Assembly (NCBI GenBank): GCA_946529215.1
Contig: CAMMZC010000005.1
Span: 59,775 to 123,774 of the forward strand
Direction: 5' to 3'
DNA length: 64,000 nucleotides
Source of the DNA: an uncultured Clostridia bacterium
GTDB lineage: Bacteria > Bacillota > Clostridia > TANB77 > CAG-508
The notes under the pieces are model-generated. The model searched no databases. It had not been told where the DNA came from and saw nothing but the letters and a program-made list of their open reading frames with translations. The number at the start of each line of letters is the position of its first letter. Position 1 is the first letter of the stretch. Positions 23,566 to 34,300 of the stretch are shown here, one piece after another. Position numbers and translations under genes: made by a program.

Positions 23566-26500
23566 ATGAATCACAACATACTTCATGTAGGCCTTGATGT
23601 AGGCTCTACTACAGTAAAAATTATAGTAATGAATGAAAAACAAGAAACAATATATAAAGATTATCAAAGACATTATTCAGACACAAAAAATACAGTCTGT
23701 AATGTGCTAAAAAAGCTAAACGAAGATTTTCCAAATTCCGAGTTTACATTGGCATTAACAGGTTCAGGAGCTCTTTCTGTTGCAAAATTTCTAGGGGTTA
23801 GCTTTATTCAAGAAGTTGTAAGTTGCAAAAGAGCCGTAGAAAAATACATACCTCAAACTGATGTTGTAATTGAGCTTGGTGGAGAAGATGCAAAAATAAT
23901 TTATTTTGATCAATCTATTGAGCAACGTATGAATGGTACTTGTGCTGGAGGTACAGGTGCATTTATTGACCAAATGGCGACATTGCTTCATACAGACCCA
24001 AGCGGACTAAATGAATATGCGAAAAAATATACAACAATTTACCCTATAGCTTCAAGATGTGGTGTTTTTGCAAAAACTGATATTCAACCACTTATTAATG
24101 AAGGAGCAGCAAAAGAAGATATTGCAGCTTCAATCTTTCAAGCTGTAGTAAATCAGACTATCTCAGGCCTTGCATGTGGTAGACCAATTAGAGGAAAAAT
24201 TGCCTTTTTAGGCGGTCCTTTAACATATTTATCAGAACTTAGAAACAGATTTATAGAGACTCTAAAACTTAAAGATGACGAAATAATTGTGCCTGAAGAA
24301 GCTCATCTTTTAGTTGCAAAAGGTGCAGCACTTGATTCCCTAAATAATGAAACTTTTTCTAATGAAGATTTAACACAAAAAATAGAAAATTTAAAAAATT
24401 CACATGATACAACAACTAAGCCACTAGACCCATTATTTGAAAGTGATAGTGAGTATAGAGAATTTGTACAAAGACATGAAAAAGCAAAAGTTAAAAAACG
24501 TGAATTAAAAGATTTTGAAGGAGATTGTTTTATTGGAATAGATGCTGGTTCAACAACCACAAAACTTGCTTTAATAGATATAGATGGAAATCTACTATTT
24601 TCACTATATGGAAGTAATGAAGGAAATCCTTTGCAAAGTACAATTGCTATGCTAAAAAAACTTTATTCTGTTTTGCCAAAAGAAGCAAAAATACGTTATA
24701 GTGGTGTTACAGGATATGGTGAAAAATTAATACAAACTGCTCTAAATCTTGACTTAGGCGAAATAGAAACAATTGCACATTATACTGCTGCAAAAGAATT
24801 TGAACCAGATGTTACAAGTATTGTAGATATTGGTGGACAAGATATGAAATACATACGTCTAAAAAATGGCGCAATAGACAACATTATGCTTAATGAAGCA
24901 TGTTCTTCAGGTTGTGGTTCTTTTATAGAAACATTTGCAAAAAGTTTGGGCTTAAGTATTAAAGACTTTGTTCAAGAAGCTCTAAAATCTACAAAGCCTG
25001 TAGACTTAGGCTCAAGATGTACTGTATTTATGAATTCAAAAATAAAACAAGCTCAAAAAGAAGGTTATTCTGTAGGAGATATTTCTAGCGGGCTTTCATA
25101 TTCTGTAATAAAAAATGCAATTCAAAAAGTTATGAAAGTAAGAGATACAAGTACTTTAGGTGACCATATAGTTGTGCAAGGTGGAACTTTTTATAATGAT
25201 GCTGTTTTAAGAGCATTTGAAAAAATAGTAGGCAAACAAGTTGTAAGACCAGATATAGCTGGTCTTATGGGAGCTTATGGAATCGCCCTTATATGTAAAC
25301 AGCAATATGAAACAAATATGGACATGGAATATTATTCTACTATAACAAAATTAGAAGACCTAGATAAATTAGACATAAAAATAACACATGCTAGATGTAA
25401 TAAATGTGAAAACCATTGCAAATTAACAATAAACACATTTGGAAATGGAAAAAAATATATATCAGGAAATAGATGTGAAAAAGGTGCTGGAATTGTAAGT
25501 AAAAACGCAGATTTACCAAATTTAGTTAAATACAAAAATGAAAGAATTTTTGGTTACACTCCACTAGAAGAAGCTGAGGCAAAACGTGGAACAATAGGAA
25601 TACCAAGAGTTTTGAATATGTATGAAGACTATCCATTTTGGTTTACATTTTTTACTGAACTTGGATTTAGAGTTATTTTATCAGAAAAAAGTACACGTAA
25701 AACCTACGAAAAAGGTATGGAATCTATGCCATCAGAATCTGTATGTTATCCTGCAAAACTTGCACATGGTCATATAGAGTCTTTAATAGAAAATGGAATA
25801 AATACTATTTTTTACCCATGTATTCCATATTCTAGAAAAGAGTACGAAAAAGCAGATAATCACTACAATTGTCCAATTGTAATTTCATACTCTGAAGTAC
25901 TAAAAAATAATGTAGAAGACCTAAAAAAAGTGAAATTTATTAATCCATTTTTACCATTTGAAAAAGATAATTTAGTTAAAAAAATAATGGAATTAGAAGA
26001 ATTTAAAGAGTATGGATTTAATAAAAAAGAATTACAAAATGCTGCAGAAAAAGCAGAACAAGAATATCAGAATTGTAAAAAAGATATTAGAAAAAAAGGC
26101 GAAGAAACTGTGAAATATATTGAAGAAAATAACTTAAAAGGAATTGTTCTAGCAGGAAGACCATATCACATTGACCCTGAAATAAACCACGGAATAGACA
26201 CACTTATAACTTCACTTGGTTTATGTGTTTTAACAGAAGATAGTGTCTCAGACAAAGCTGAAGCAAAACGTCCTTTAAGAGTTGTTGACCAATGGGTATT
26301 TCACGCAAGACTTTATGCTGCTGCAGACTTTGTTGGAAAACACGACAATTTAGAATTAGTGCAACTAAACTCATTTGGTTGTGGAGTAGATGCAGTAACT
26401 ACTGACCAAGTAGAAGAAATTTTAACAAGTTTTAACAAAATGTACACACTAATAAAAATAGATGAAGTAAATAACTTAGGAGCTGTAAAAATACGTATAC

Positions 26501-27873
26501 GCTCACTTTTAGCTAGTATGAATAAAAGATTAAAAGAAAAAGAACTTGCCAAAGGTGATTATGGAATTAATAAAAAACCATTTACAAAAGAAATGAAAAG
26601 TGATTACACAATATTAATTCCACAAATGATACCTGTTCATTTTGAACTATTTGAAACAGCCCTAAAATCTTGCGGATACAATGCAGTTCTTTTAAGAGAA
26701 TGTACTCAGCATACAGTTGAAACAGGCCTAAAATACGTAAATAATGATGCATGTTATCCATCAATTTTAACAACAGGTCAATTTATAGAAGCACTTGAAT
26801 CTGGCAAATATGATGTAAATAAAACAGCGATTATAATGTCACAAACAGGTGGTGGCTGTAGAGCTACAAACTATATTGGATTTATTCGAAAAGCCTTAAA
26901 GGATGCAGGCTTTGAGCAAGTACCAGTAATTTCGTTTAACCTAGTTGGAATGGAAAAAAATGCAGGATTTAAATTAACTCCAAAACTTATAGAAAAATTA
27001 CTACGTTCAATAATGCTTGGAGACTTACTACAAAAAATGTTACACAAAAATAGAGCTTATGAAATAAATAAAGGCGAATCTGATAGATTATATAACAAAT
27101 GGATAGAAAAAAGTAAAGAGATTATTGCAAAAGGCACATGGAAGCAGTTTAGACAAACCATATATGATATAGTAGAAGATTTTGAAAAAATAGAATTAGA
27201 TATGTCTGAAGAAAAACCTCGTGTTGGAATAGTTGGAGAAGTATTAATTAAATATCATCCCTTTGGAAATAATTTTGTTGCAGAAATGCTGGAAAAAGAA
27301 GGCGCAGAAGTCGTACTTCCAGATTTTATGGGATTTATCAAATTTATGGCAACACACAAAATTACATTTAATACTTTACTTGGAACAAATAAAACTTCTT
27401 CAAAAATAAGTAAAATTGTAATAAGCTTAATAGATATTTTAGAAAAAGATTTGAAAAAAGCCTTATTTAAATCAGATAAAGAATATCTAATGCCATGCAA
27501 CATCTGGCACCTGGAAGATCAAGTAAAAGATATTTTATCTATAGGAAATCAAACAGGTGAAGGATGGTTTTTAACAGCAGAAATGATAGAATACATAGAA
27601 AACGATATTCCCAATATTGTTTGTGTACAACCATTTGCTTGTCTTCCAAATCATGTTGTTGGAAAAGGTGTAATAAAAACAATTAGAAGCAAATACCCAT
27701 TCGCAAATATAACTCCTGTAGATTACGACCCAGGTGCAAGTGAAACAAATCAAACAAATAGATTAAAACTTCTTATGACTGTAGCAAAAGATAATTTAAA
27801 ATTAAATATAAATGAACAAAAGACAATTGAAATTGAAAATATGGAGAAAGAAAAAATTAAGGTTTCTGTTTAG
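23566..27873 (+). CDS. 2-hydroxyacyl-CoA dehydratase activase-like fusion protein
   Basis: The 1435-residue protein has two BadF/BcrA-type ASKHA ATPase domains in tandem. Domain 1 holds GLDVGSTTVKI (near 9-19) and CAGGTGAFIDQ (Cys126). Domain 2 holds GIDAGSTTTKL (near 325) and CSSGCGSFIE (Cys446, Cys450). A DUF2229-like and HgdB-like C-terminal half follows, with CYPAKLAHGHI, GGGCRATNYIGF and several conserved Cys that may bind Fe-S clusters. Family members activate radical dehydratases by ATP-driven electron transfer, but for this long fused type the substrate is unknown. It is a monocistronic gene with its own promoter. Confidence 0.9.
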   Translation: MNHNILHVGLDVGSTTVKIIVMNEKQETIYKDYQRHYSDTKNTVCNVLKKLNEDFPNSEFTLALTGSGALSVAKFLGVSFIQEVVSCKRAVEKYIPQTDVVIELGGEDAKIIYFDQSIEQRMNGTCAGGTGAFIDQMATLLHTDPSGLNEYAKKYTTIYPIASRCGVFAKTDIQPLINEGAAKEDIAASIFQAVVNQTISGLACGRPIRGKIAFLGGPLTYLSELRNRFIETLKLKDDEIIVPEEAHLLVAKGAALDSLNNETFSNEDLTQKIENLKNSHDTTTKPLDPLFESDSEYREFVQRHEKAKVKKRELKDFEGDCFIGIDAGSTTTKLALIDIDGNLLFSLYGSNEGNPLQSTIAMLKKLYSVLPKEAKIRYSGVTGYGEKLIQTALNLDLGEIETIAHYTAAKEFEPDVTSIVDIGGQDMKYIRLKNGAIDNIMLNEACSSGCGSFIETFAKSLGLSIKDFVQEALKSTKPVDLGSRCTVFMNSKIKQAQKEGYSVGDISSGLSYSVIKNAIQKVMKVRDTSTLGDHIVVQGGTFYNDAVLRAFEKIVGKQVVRPDIAGLMGAYGIALICKQQYETNMDMEYYSTITKLEDLDKLDIKITHARCNKCENHCKLTINTFGNGKKYISGNRCEKGAGIVSKNADLPNLVKYKNERIFGYTPLEEAEAKRGTIGIPRVLNMYEDYPFWFTFFTELGFRVILSEKSTRKTYEKGMESMPSESVCYPAKLAHGHIESLIENGINTIFYPCIPYSRKEYEKADNHYNCPIVISYSEVLKNNVEDLKKVKFINPFLPFEKDNLVKKIMELEEFKEYGFNKKELQNAAEKAEQEYQNCKKDIRKKGEETVKYIEENNLKGIVLAGRPYHIDPEINHGIDTLITSLGLCVLTEDSVSDKAEAKRPLRVVDQWVFHARLYAAADFVGKHDNLELVQLNSFGCGVDAVTTDQVEEILTSFNKMYTLIKIDEVNNLGAVKIRIRSLLASMNKRLKEKELAKGDYGINKKPFTKEMKSDYTILIPQMIPVHFELFETALKSCGYNAVLLRECTQHTVETGLKYVNNDACYPSILTTGQFIEALESGKYDVNKTAIIMSQTGGGCRATNYIGFIRKALKDAGFEQVPVISFNLVGMEKNAGFKLTPKLIEKLLRSIMLGDLLQKMLHKNRAYEINKGESDRLYNKWIEKSKEIIAKGTWKQFRQTIYDIVEDFEKIELDMSEEKPRVGIVGEVLIKYHPFGNNFVAEMLEKEGAEVVLPDFMGFIKFMATHKITFNTLLGTNKTSSKISKIVISLIDILEKDLKKALFKSDKEYLMPCNIWHLEDQVKDILSIGNQTGEGWFLTAEMIEYIENDIPNIVCVQPFACLPNHVVGKGVIKTIRSKYPFANITPVDYDPGASETNQTNRLKLLMTVAKDNLKLNINEQKTIEIENMEKEKIKVSV

Positions 27874-27889
27874 AAATCTTAATTTTTTA
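27855..27889 (+). terminator. Terminator overlapping the end of the activase-like gene
   Basis: AATTAAGGTTTCT pairs with AGAAATCTTAATT, then TTTTTTATT. The 5' arm is inside the coding sequence. Confidence 0.8.
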
Positions 27890-27956
27890 TTATATATATT
27901 TTCAAAACAAAAAAAATAGTGTATAATACTTATATAATAATCAAAGGAGAAATTAG

Positions 27957-28622
27957 ATGAAAAATTATTACAAAATATTACAAGTAGATAAAGATGCCTC
28001 ACCTGAAATAATAAAAGTTGCATATAAATTATTGGTTAAAAAAAATCATCCAGACTTAAAAGAAGGTGAAGAAAAGCAAATTGCTGAAGAAAGGATAAAA
28101 GAAATAAATGAAGCTTATGATGTTTTATCTGATCCTTCAAGAAAATCTGAATATGATTTAAATTTAATTAAAGATTTTATTTCGCAAGAACAATATAATG
28201 AAATACTAAATGAAAATATAAATTTAAAAAAAGAATTAGATTATTTTAATCATTTATATAATAAAAATAATTATGCAAAAAGACCGTATTCAAATATGTA
28301 TAACAATACTTGGGCAAAAAAGTATACTCAAGCAAATAACACTTATTCTAAGCAAAATAATTACAATACAAATAATAATAATGCTCAAAATAGCTATAAT
28401 AATCAACATACAAATAACAATAAAATAAACAATTTTAAAACAAACTTAAACGAAAAACTAAAAACATTTATTGCACTAATACTCACATTTTTAATTATAT
28501 TTGCTATTTTAAATATTCCATTTATAAAGGAATACTGGTTTAATTATTTAGATAGTGGTTATTTAGTATTTTTTGTTGCTATAATTGTATTTTATATTTA
28601 TTTTTTCAAAAACAAACAATAA
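27957..28622 (+). CDS. J-domain protein with C-terminal membrane helices
   Basis: The 221-residue protein starts with a canonical J domain (YYKILQVDKDASPEIIKVAY) with HPD at 31-33, the motif that stimulates DnaK ATPase. A low-complexity Asn/Tyr-rich linker (about 110-160) follows, then two C-terminal transmembrane helices (about 168-190 and 197-217). It therefore probably recruits DnaK to the membrane. There is no Gly/Phe or zinc-finger region, so it is not DnaJ itself. AAAGGAG precedes the start. Confidence 0.9.
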   Translation: MKNYYKILQVDKDASPEIIKVAYKLLVKKNHPDLKEGEEKQIAEERIKEINEAYDVLSDPSRKSEYDLNLIKDFISQEQYNEILNENINLKKELDYFNHLYNKNNYAKRPYSNMYNNTWAKKYTQANNTYSKQNNYNTNNNNAQNSYNNQHTNNNKINNFKTNLNEKLKTFIALILTFLIIFAILNIPFIKEYWFNYLDSGYLVFFVAIIVFYIYFFKNKQ

Positions 28623-28650
28623 GTGAACTTAAATGATCACTTATTGTTTT
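28614..28650 (+). terminator. Terminator after the J-domain gene
   Basis: AACAATAAGTGA pairs with TCACTTATTGTT and is followed by TTTC. The stem includes the stop codon. Confidence 0.8.
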
Positions 28651-28690
28651 CATAATTTTACACTTTGTTAGAAAATTAAACTTTGCTGTA

Positions 28691-29413
28691 TTACTCACCA
28701 ATAATCCCCAAAAATATCTGTTCAAGCGAATTCTCTTCCCCATATATTTTTCGTAATTCATCTAAAGTTCCTACAAAAACAATTTTACCTTTATTTATAA
28801 TTGCAATTCTATCACACAATTTTTCTGCTATCTCTAAAATATGTGTAGAAAAGAAAACTGTTTTGCCTTGAGACGCATGTTCTTTCATTAAAGTTTTTAA
28901 ATCATACGAACTTTTGGGGTCTAAGCCTGTTATAGGTTCATCTAAAATCCAATTTTGTGGATTGTGTAAGAGTACTCCTATTATTACAATTTTTTGCCTC
29001 ATACCATGAGAATAACTTTCTATTTTATTATCTAGCTCATCATAAATTTCAAATTCTTTTGCTAATTTTTCTATTTTTTGAGTTCTCTCTTCTTTACTCA
29101 CATTATAGCAATCTGCAATAAAATTTAAATATTCTATTCCTTTAAATTTTAAAAATATATCAGGACTATCTGGAACTAAACCTATATTCTTTTTAGCTTC
29201 AATTGGCTCATTTGTAATACTTTTACCATCAATAAAAATATCTCCTTCATCTATTTCCAAAATTCCTGTCATCATTTTAATTGTTGTTGTCTTCCCTGCC
29301 CCATTTTGCCCAATAAAACCAAATATTTCTCCATTTTTTATTTCTAGGTCAATATTTTCAATTACTTTAGTTCCTTTTTTATATGATTTAGAAACATTCT
29401 GTATTTTTATCAT
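28691..29413 (-). CDS. ABC transporter ATP-binding protein
   Basis: The 240-residue ATPase has Walker A GQNGAGKTT (35-43), the signature SHGMRQK (135-141) and Walker B ILDEP (156-160). The ABC-2 type order (single ATPase plus large permease) points to an exporter. It follows the permease gene at 29465-31138 with a 51-bp gap, so they are co-transcribed. The substrate is unknown. Confidence 0.95.
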   Translation of the reverse strand: MIKIQNVSKSYKKGTKVIENIDLEIKNGEIFGFIGQNGAGKTTTIKMMTGILEIDEGDIFIDGKSITNEPIEAKKNIGLVPDSPDIFLKFKGIEYLNFIADCYNVSKEERTQKIEKLAKEFEIYDELDNKIESYSHGMRQKIVIIGVLLHNPQNWILDEPITGLDPKSSYDLKTLMKEHASQGKTVFFSTHILEIAEKLCDRIAIINKGKIVFVGTLDELRKIYGEENSLEQIFLGIIGE

Positions 29414-29464
29414 CTTTAAAAACTTCCCTTCTTAATTATTCTACATTTTAACACAAATCGAATT

Positions 29465-31138
29465 CTATATAGTAGTTATTTTTTTATATAATTTATTTTT
29501 AAACTTATAAAATAATAAATTTAAAATAAAAATTATACAAATTAAAATACCTGCAAAAAATCCTAAAGAAATATTTAAATTATGTTTTTCAAATAAGTCT
29601 TTCATAAATATTAAAAATAAAATATTAAAAATAATAAGTACATATTGTAATAGTTTATTTTTGCTATTTTTTAAAATCTCATATTCTGCTTCCCATTTTA
29701 ATTTTGGCATAATCAAGTCAATTAAGCATAAAATAAAACTATTAATAACTGTAAGTAAAATTGATAATCCAAAAATAACTAAAATATAATTTAAACCTAT
29801 TGCAGGAATTTGAAAATTAATTACTGCCAAAATAGCTCCTGCAGAAATTATATTTAAAGCAATCTGCGGAATATTTTTATATATAAATTGTTTATATAAA
29901 CTAATAGGCAAAATTTTCATAACATAAGCATTTTTTCCCTCTCGTGAAAAAGATGTTATTGAAGTATAATTAAATAATCCTGTAATTTGCAATATTCCTA
30001 GAATAATACACACAGCCTCTATATTAAATTTTAATCCTTCTCTTATGTCTTTATATTCATCTCTTTGAATAAGCCCATTATATGCAGGAACAATAGCAAT
30101 TGTTAATACACAAATTAAAACTGTAAGCATAATTACAGGATAAATACTTTGTATTAAAAAAATAGGATTTTTGCTTAATAATTTAAATTCCTTTTTTATA
30201 TATGAAATTCCTTTTTGACTTTTTTTAATTCTTATTTTTTTATTATTTTTTATTCTCTTCGTGTAAAAATTTGCTCTTAATAATTGTTTTAAATATAATT
30301 TATTTCCTATAAAAATAAATAAAATAAATCCAACAAAATTAATTAGTATTAATTTCAAGTAATTAATTATAATTTTATTATTTTGCAAAACTTGAGCTGA
30401 TGGGTTAATATTTAAAAAATAATTATTTATTTTAATAATTTTCTCATTAATTTTATTTAAAACAAACTCCTGATTTTGCTCAATATATTCAGCATTATTA
30501 AAAATATATCCTATAGCTTTTTCTAGTGAAAATATTAATGCAAAAATTAAAATAAATGAAATAATAAATTGCATTAAGTCCTTATTTTTAAATATCTTTA
30601 TCGTTTTCATTAAAAATATCATAATTGTACCTACAATCATTGTTGCGAATAAAGGAAAAACAACTAAAACTATAATACAGTGTAAAAAATATGAAATCAT
30701 TGAAAATGTATATGATCCATAGATAAATAATGGTACCAATGCAAATATTAATTCAAATTCATAATTCATAAACAAAATTGTGCAAAATTTTGAAATTAAT
30801 ATTTCTATTGGCTTTATAGGTAAATGCAAAATATTTTCTATGTCTTTAGAAAAATAAAATACATTCATACTTACCATTATTGTTCTAATAATTATTAATA
30901 CCTCTAAAACTAATATAAATCCATTTAAAAAAATTTCTGGCTTTCCTATTTTTACAGCATAACTAATTATCTCTGAACTTAAATAAGTAATTCCAAAAAA
31001 TAAAATTACATATACCCAAAATAAATATGATTTTTTATTTATTTTCTTGGTTTCTGTATTTATTATGTTTAAACTTGCATCATTTTCTTTTATATATAAT
31101 TTGCTTAAATTAAATATATTTTTTAATTTACTTTCCAT
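29465..31138 (-). CDS. ABC exporter permease (ABC-2-like)
   Basis: The 557-residue protein has about twelve hydrophobic helices in two blocks, separated by a basic cytoplasmic loop near residue 300 (TKRIKNNKKIRIKKSQKG). The motif SFSREGKNAYVMKILPIS resembles the putative ABC exporter family of Firmicutes. It is upstream of and close to its ATPase. The long leader upstream (31139-31279) is AT-rich and has no recognised element. The substrate is unknown. Confidence 0.85.
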   Translation of the reverse strand: MESKLKNIFNLSKLYIKENDASLNIINTETKKINKKSYLFWVYVILFFGITYLSSEIISYAVKIGKPEIFLNGFILVLEVLIIIRTIMVSMNVFYFSKDIENILHLPIKPIEILISKFCTILFMNYEFELIFALVPLFIYGSYTFSMISYFLHCIIVLVVFPLFATMIVGTIMIFLMKTIKIFKNKDLMQFIISFILIFALIFSLEKAIGYIFNNAEYIEQNQEFVLNKINEKIIKINNYFLNINPSAQVLQNNKIIINYLKLILINFVGFILFIFIGNKLYLKQLLRANFYTKRIKNNKKIRIKKSQKGISYIKKEFKLLSKNPIFLIQSIYPVIMLTVLICVLTIAIVPAYNGLIQRDEYKDIREGLKFNIEAVCIILGILQITGLFNYTSITSFSREGKNAYVMKILPISLYKQFIYKNIPQIALNIISAGAILAVINFQIPAIGLNYILVIFGLSILLTVINSFILCLIDLIMPKLKWEAEYEILKNSKNKLLQYVLIIFNILFLIFMKDLFEKHNLNISLGFFAGILICIIFILNLLFYKFKNKLYKKITTI

Positions 31139-31279
31139 AAAAAATCAGTTCCTTTCGAATGTATAAACTTATATTTAGGTAAACTTTCCAAAACATTATG
31201 TAAATAACTATATATATATTTATTTTTAGATTTATTAATAAAATCTTATTAACATTATATCATATTTTTAAAATATATA

Positions 31280-31316
31280 AAAGTAGCTAATAACAAAATT
31301 TGTTATTAGCTACTTT
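31280..31316 (-). terminator. Terminator of the type IV secretion-like operon
   Basis: AAAGTAGCTAATAACAAA pairs with TTTGTTATTAGCTACTTT almost without a loop. It lies 3' of the VirB6-like gene on the minus strand. Confidence 0.8.
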
Positions 31317-31349
31317 ATTACTTATTTATATAATAAATATATTTGTAAA

Positions 31350-34300
31350 TCATTCTGTATCAATATATAATTCTCTCGCTTCATCAACAAGTCTCTCTGC
31401 AGAATTCTCATTTATATGTAAATCCGAAGCAACTTGTTTAGTTAACTTGTCTCTATCATCTGGACCTTTCATATTTGCTATACCATATTTTGGTATCATT
31501 TTGTAAAATTCAGTAACTTCTTGTATTGACATAGGTACTGGTTTTGTTTCGCCAGGCTTCTTAACTGTCTTACGTTTTCTATGTTTATCTAATTTCATAC
31601 ATTTACTAGCATTAAGACTTTTATCATATTTTAAGTACTCAGCTAATTCCTTTGCTCTTTTTATAGCTTCAACCTTAGGTAATCCTTCTGTTTCCATTAT
31701 TTCATCAATCCATTCTTTAGAAGTAGCTATTTTTTCTCTATTTTGTTTTGCAATTAATTCCTCACCATAATATGATTTATCAAATACTTCATGTAATCCA
31801 TCAACACTTAATGTACTAGAAACTGAATTTACAGTTCCTGAGCCCACCTTTGCTCCACCTGCAACACCTGCTATTCCATTTGTCATAACATTTTTTAAAT
31901 CACCAGATGCAACTCCCATTGCAATACCTGCAGTTCCAAATGCTGTTGCTCCTATTGCAGCTCCCATCGCTCTTCCTAATGTTCGTCCTGGATGAGCATT
32001 TTGTAAACTATCTCTAATCTTATCTTTTATCCCTTCTCCATATACAGAAGCCGTTGCACCTAATGCTCTTCTAAAACTTGGTCTTTCTAATTCTTGACCT
32101 TTATTCAATGATTCATTTATTTTCTCAGATATACTAGTATTATCTTCATTTCCATTTTCAGCTATATCACTATTATTTTCATTTCCATTTTCAACTATAC
32201 TAATATTATCTTCATTTTGTACACTTTGTTCTATATTATCTGAATTACTTGGATTAGTTCCCATAATATGTGCAATTTCATCATTACTATATCCACTATC
32301 TTGTAAAATTTGCTGATATTCTTTATCTGAATAAGTCATTCCATTATCACTGCTTTCAGATCTCGCATCATTATCCCACATTTGAAGTTGCTCATTATTT
32401 GGTAAATATTTAGATTCATCCAATTCAGCATCTCTCATTCTTCCTAGTGGGCTTTGCATTATATTTGCAATTTGTTCATCACTATATCCACTCTCTCGTA
32501 AAATTTGTTGATATTCACTATCTGAATAAGGCATTCCATTGTCACTATTATCAGATCTTGCATCATTATCCCACATTTGAAGCTGTTCATTATCAGGTAT
32601 ATATGTAGATTCATCCAATTCAGCATCTCTCATCCTTTCTAGTAAAGACAATGAACTAGTTTGGTTATTATTATCTGTTGTTGGTTTATTTGTTATATTT
32701 CCTGTAGATTTTGCCAACTTTTCTTTACTTGAATTGGTTGATTCATTACCTAACCAATCTCGTATAACTTTATCCTTATCATATTTGTCATTTTTTGTTT
32801 TTAAAAACCCATTATTTCCATTATTTGAACTTGTAGAAACATTAGAAGATTTTGCTCCTCCACTTTTAATTGACCCTTGAGGTCCATGTCCCATAAGCCA
32901 TTTCATTCCAGACATTGTTAAAGCTGCTCCTGCAGGTCCTGCAAATATACCTGGTGTATTTGCTTTAGAAAAATTAAACATTTGTCTTAATATTTTTTCA
33001 GCTTGTGTAATAAATCCTAATACAACTAAAGCATATATCATATTTTTTGTTGCAAATCTTATTGCTGTAGATATAAATACTGTATATATTAATAGATGAA
33101 CTGGTTGCAGTAACAAATTAAAAATATATTCTTTAAACCAATAATTAAATCCTTGAGCAGTACCATCATTTACTTTATCTATTGGATATGTTAATGCTAC
33201 AAGAGGAGAAATAATTGTTAAAAATGCCATTAATATTACTCTTTTAATATATGTAAGAATAAATGTACCTGTATATATTACAAGTACTATATACATAATT
33301 GTATATCCAATATATTCTTCAGAATTGTCTTTATTATGTTGCAAAGCTATTCTAAATTGTCCCATTAAGTCCGTTCTCCAGATAATGACATTGTCTCTTT
33401 TTGCAACAATAAGACCATTGCCTTCCTGTTCTTCCTCCTTAACTTCTATATTCCATTGTGAAAGTTCTTTTTCTATTGCACCATTTTCATCTGGTATAAG
33501 TGCAACTTCACCTAATGGATTTATACTTCCCATTAAATCTGTCAAATGATCTACTGCAATATTTGCAAAAACCATAATATATTGCATTGTAAAAAGTAAA
33601 ACCATTCCAATAATCCAATCTTGTAATAATTCTTTATACTTTGCTTTTTGCTCCGACGTTGATGAAAGAAGAATTCTTATGCCTATATAAACTAGAACTG
33701 ACATCATACTAACAATTGCAAGAATTTTAAGTATTCTATACCAAAATTTAATTGTGTTTTGGAGCTCTTTTGTAATAGCAAATTTATCCATTGATTCTTC
33801 TGCACCATTTGCATCTGAACTACCATTACTTGATGAACCTTGATTATCATTATTTGCCCCATCATTTAACATTCTTTTCTCTGTTCGAATACTTGAACCA
33901 CCATCTCCATATGTTTGACGTATATTATATTGAACATATTTTTCTCCATTAACCTCTATTTGTTTTGCATCAATTAGTTCTTCATTAATTTGTCCATCAT
34001 TACTTTGCCAAGTTGAGAAATCTTTTTTAAATTCTTCTGTTATATCTACCGCATTAGAAAAATCTAATTTTTCTTCTTTCTCCTTATCTATTTTAACATA
34101 TTTACCTTTTGCTGAATATCTTTCTTCAGCTTCCTCACTTAATGAATTTTTATGTGCCCACTCATATTTAATTGCTGTTGAATTTGGATTAAAAAAATTT
34201 ACATCAAAAATTGGATATGTGTTTGAAAAAATTTTCTCAGGTGAAAGAGAATACATTGGTAAAACTATTTCATCTTCAAAAAGATCACTATCATAGGCCA

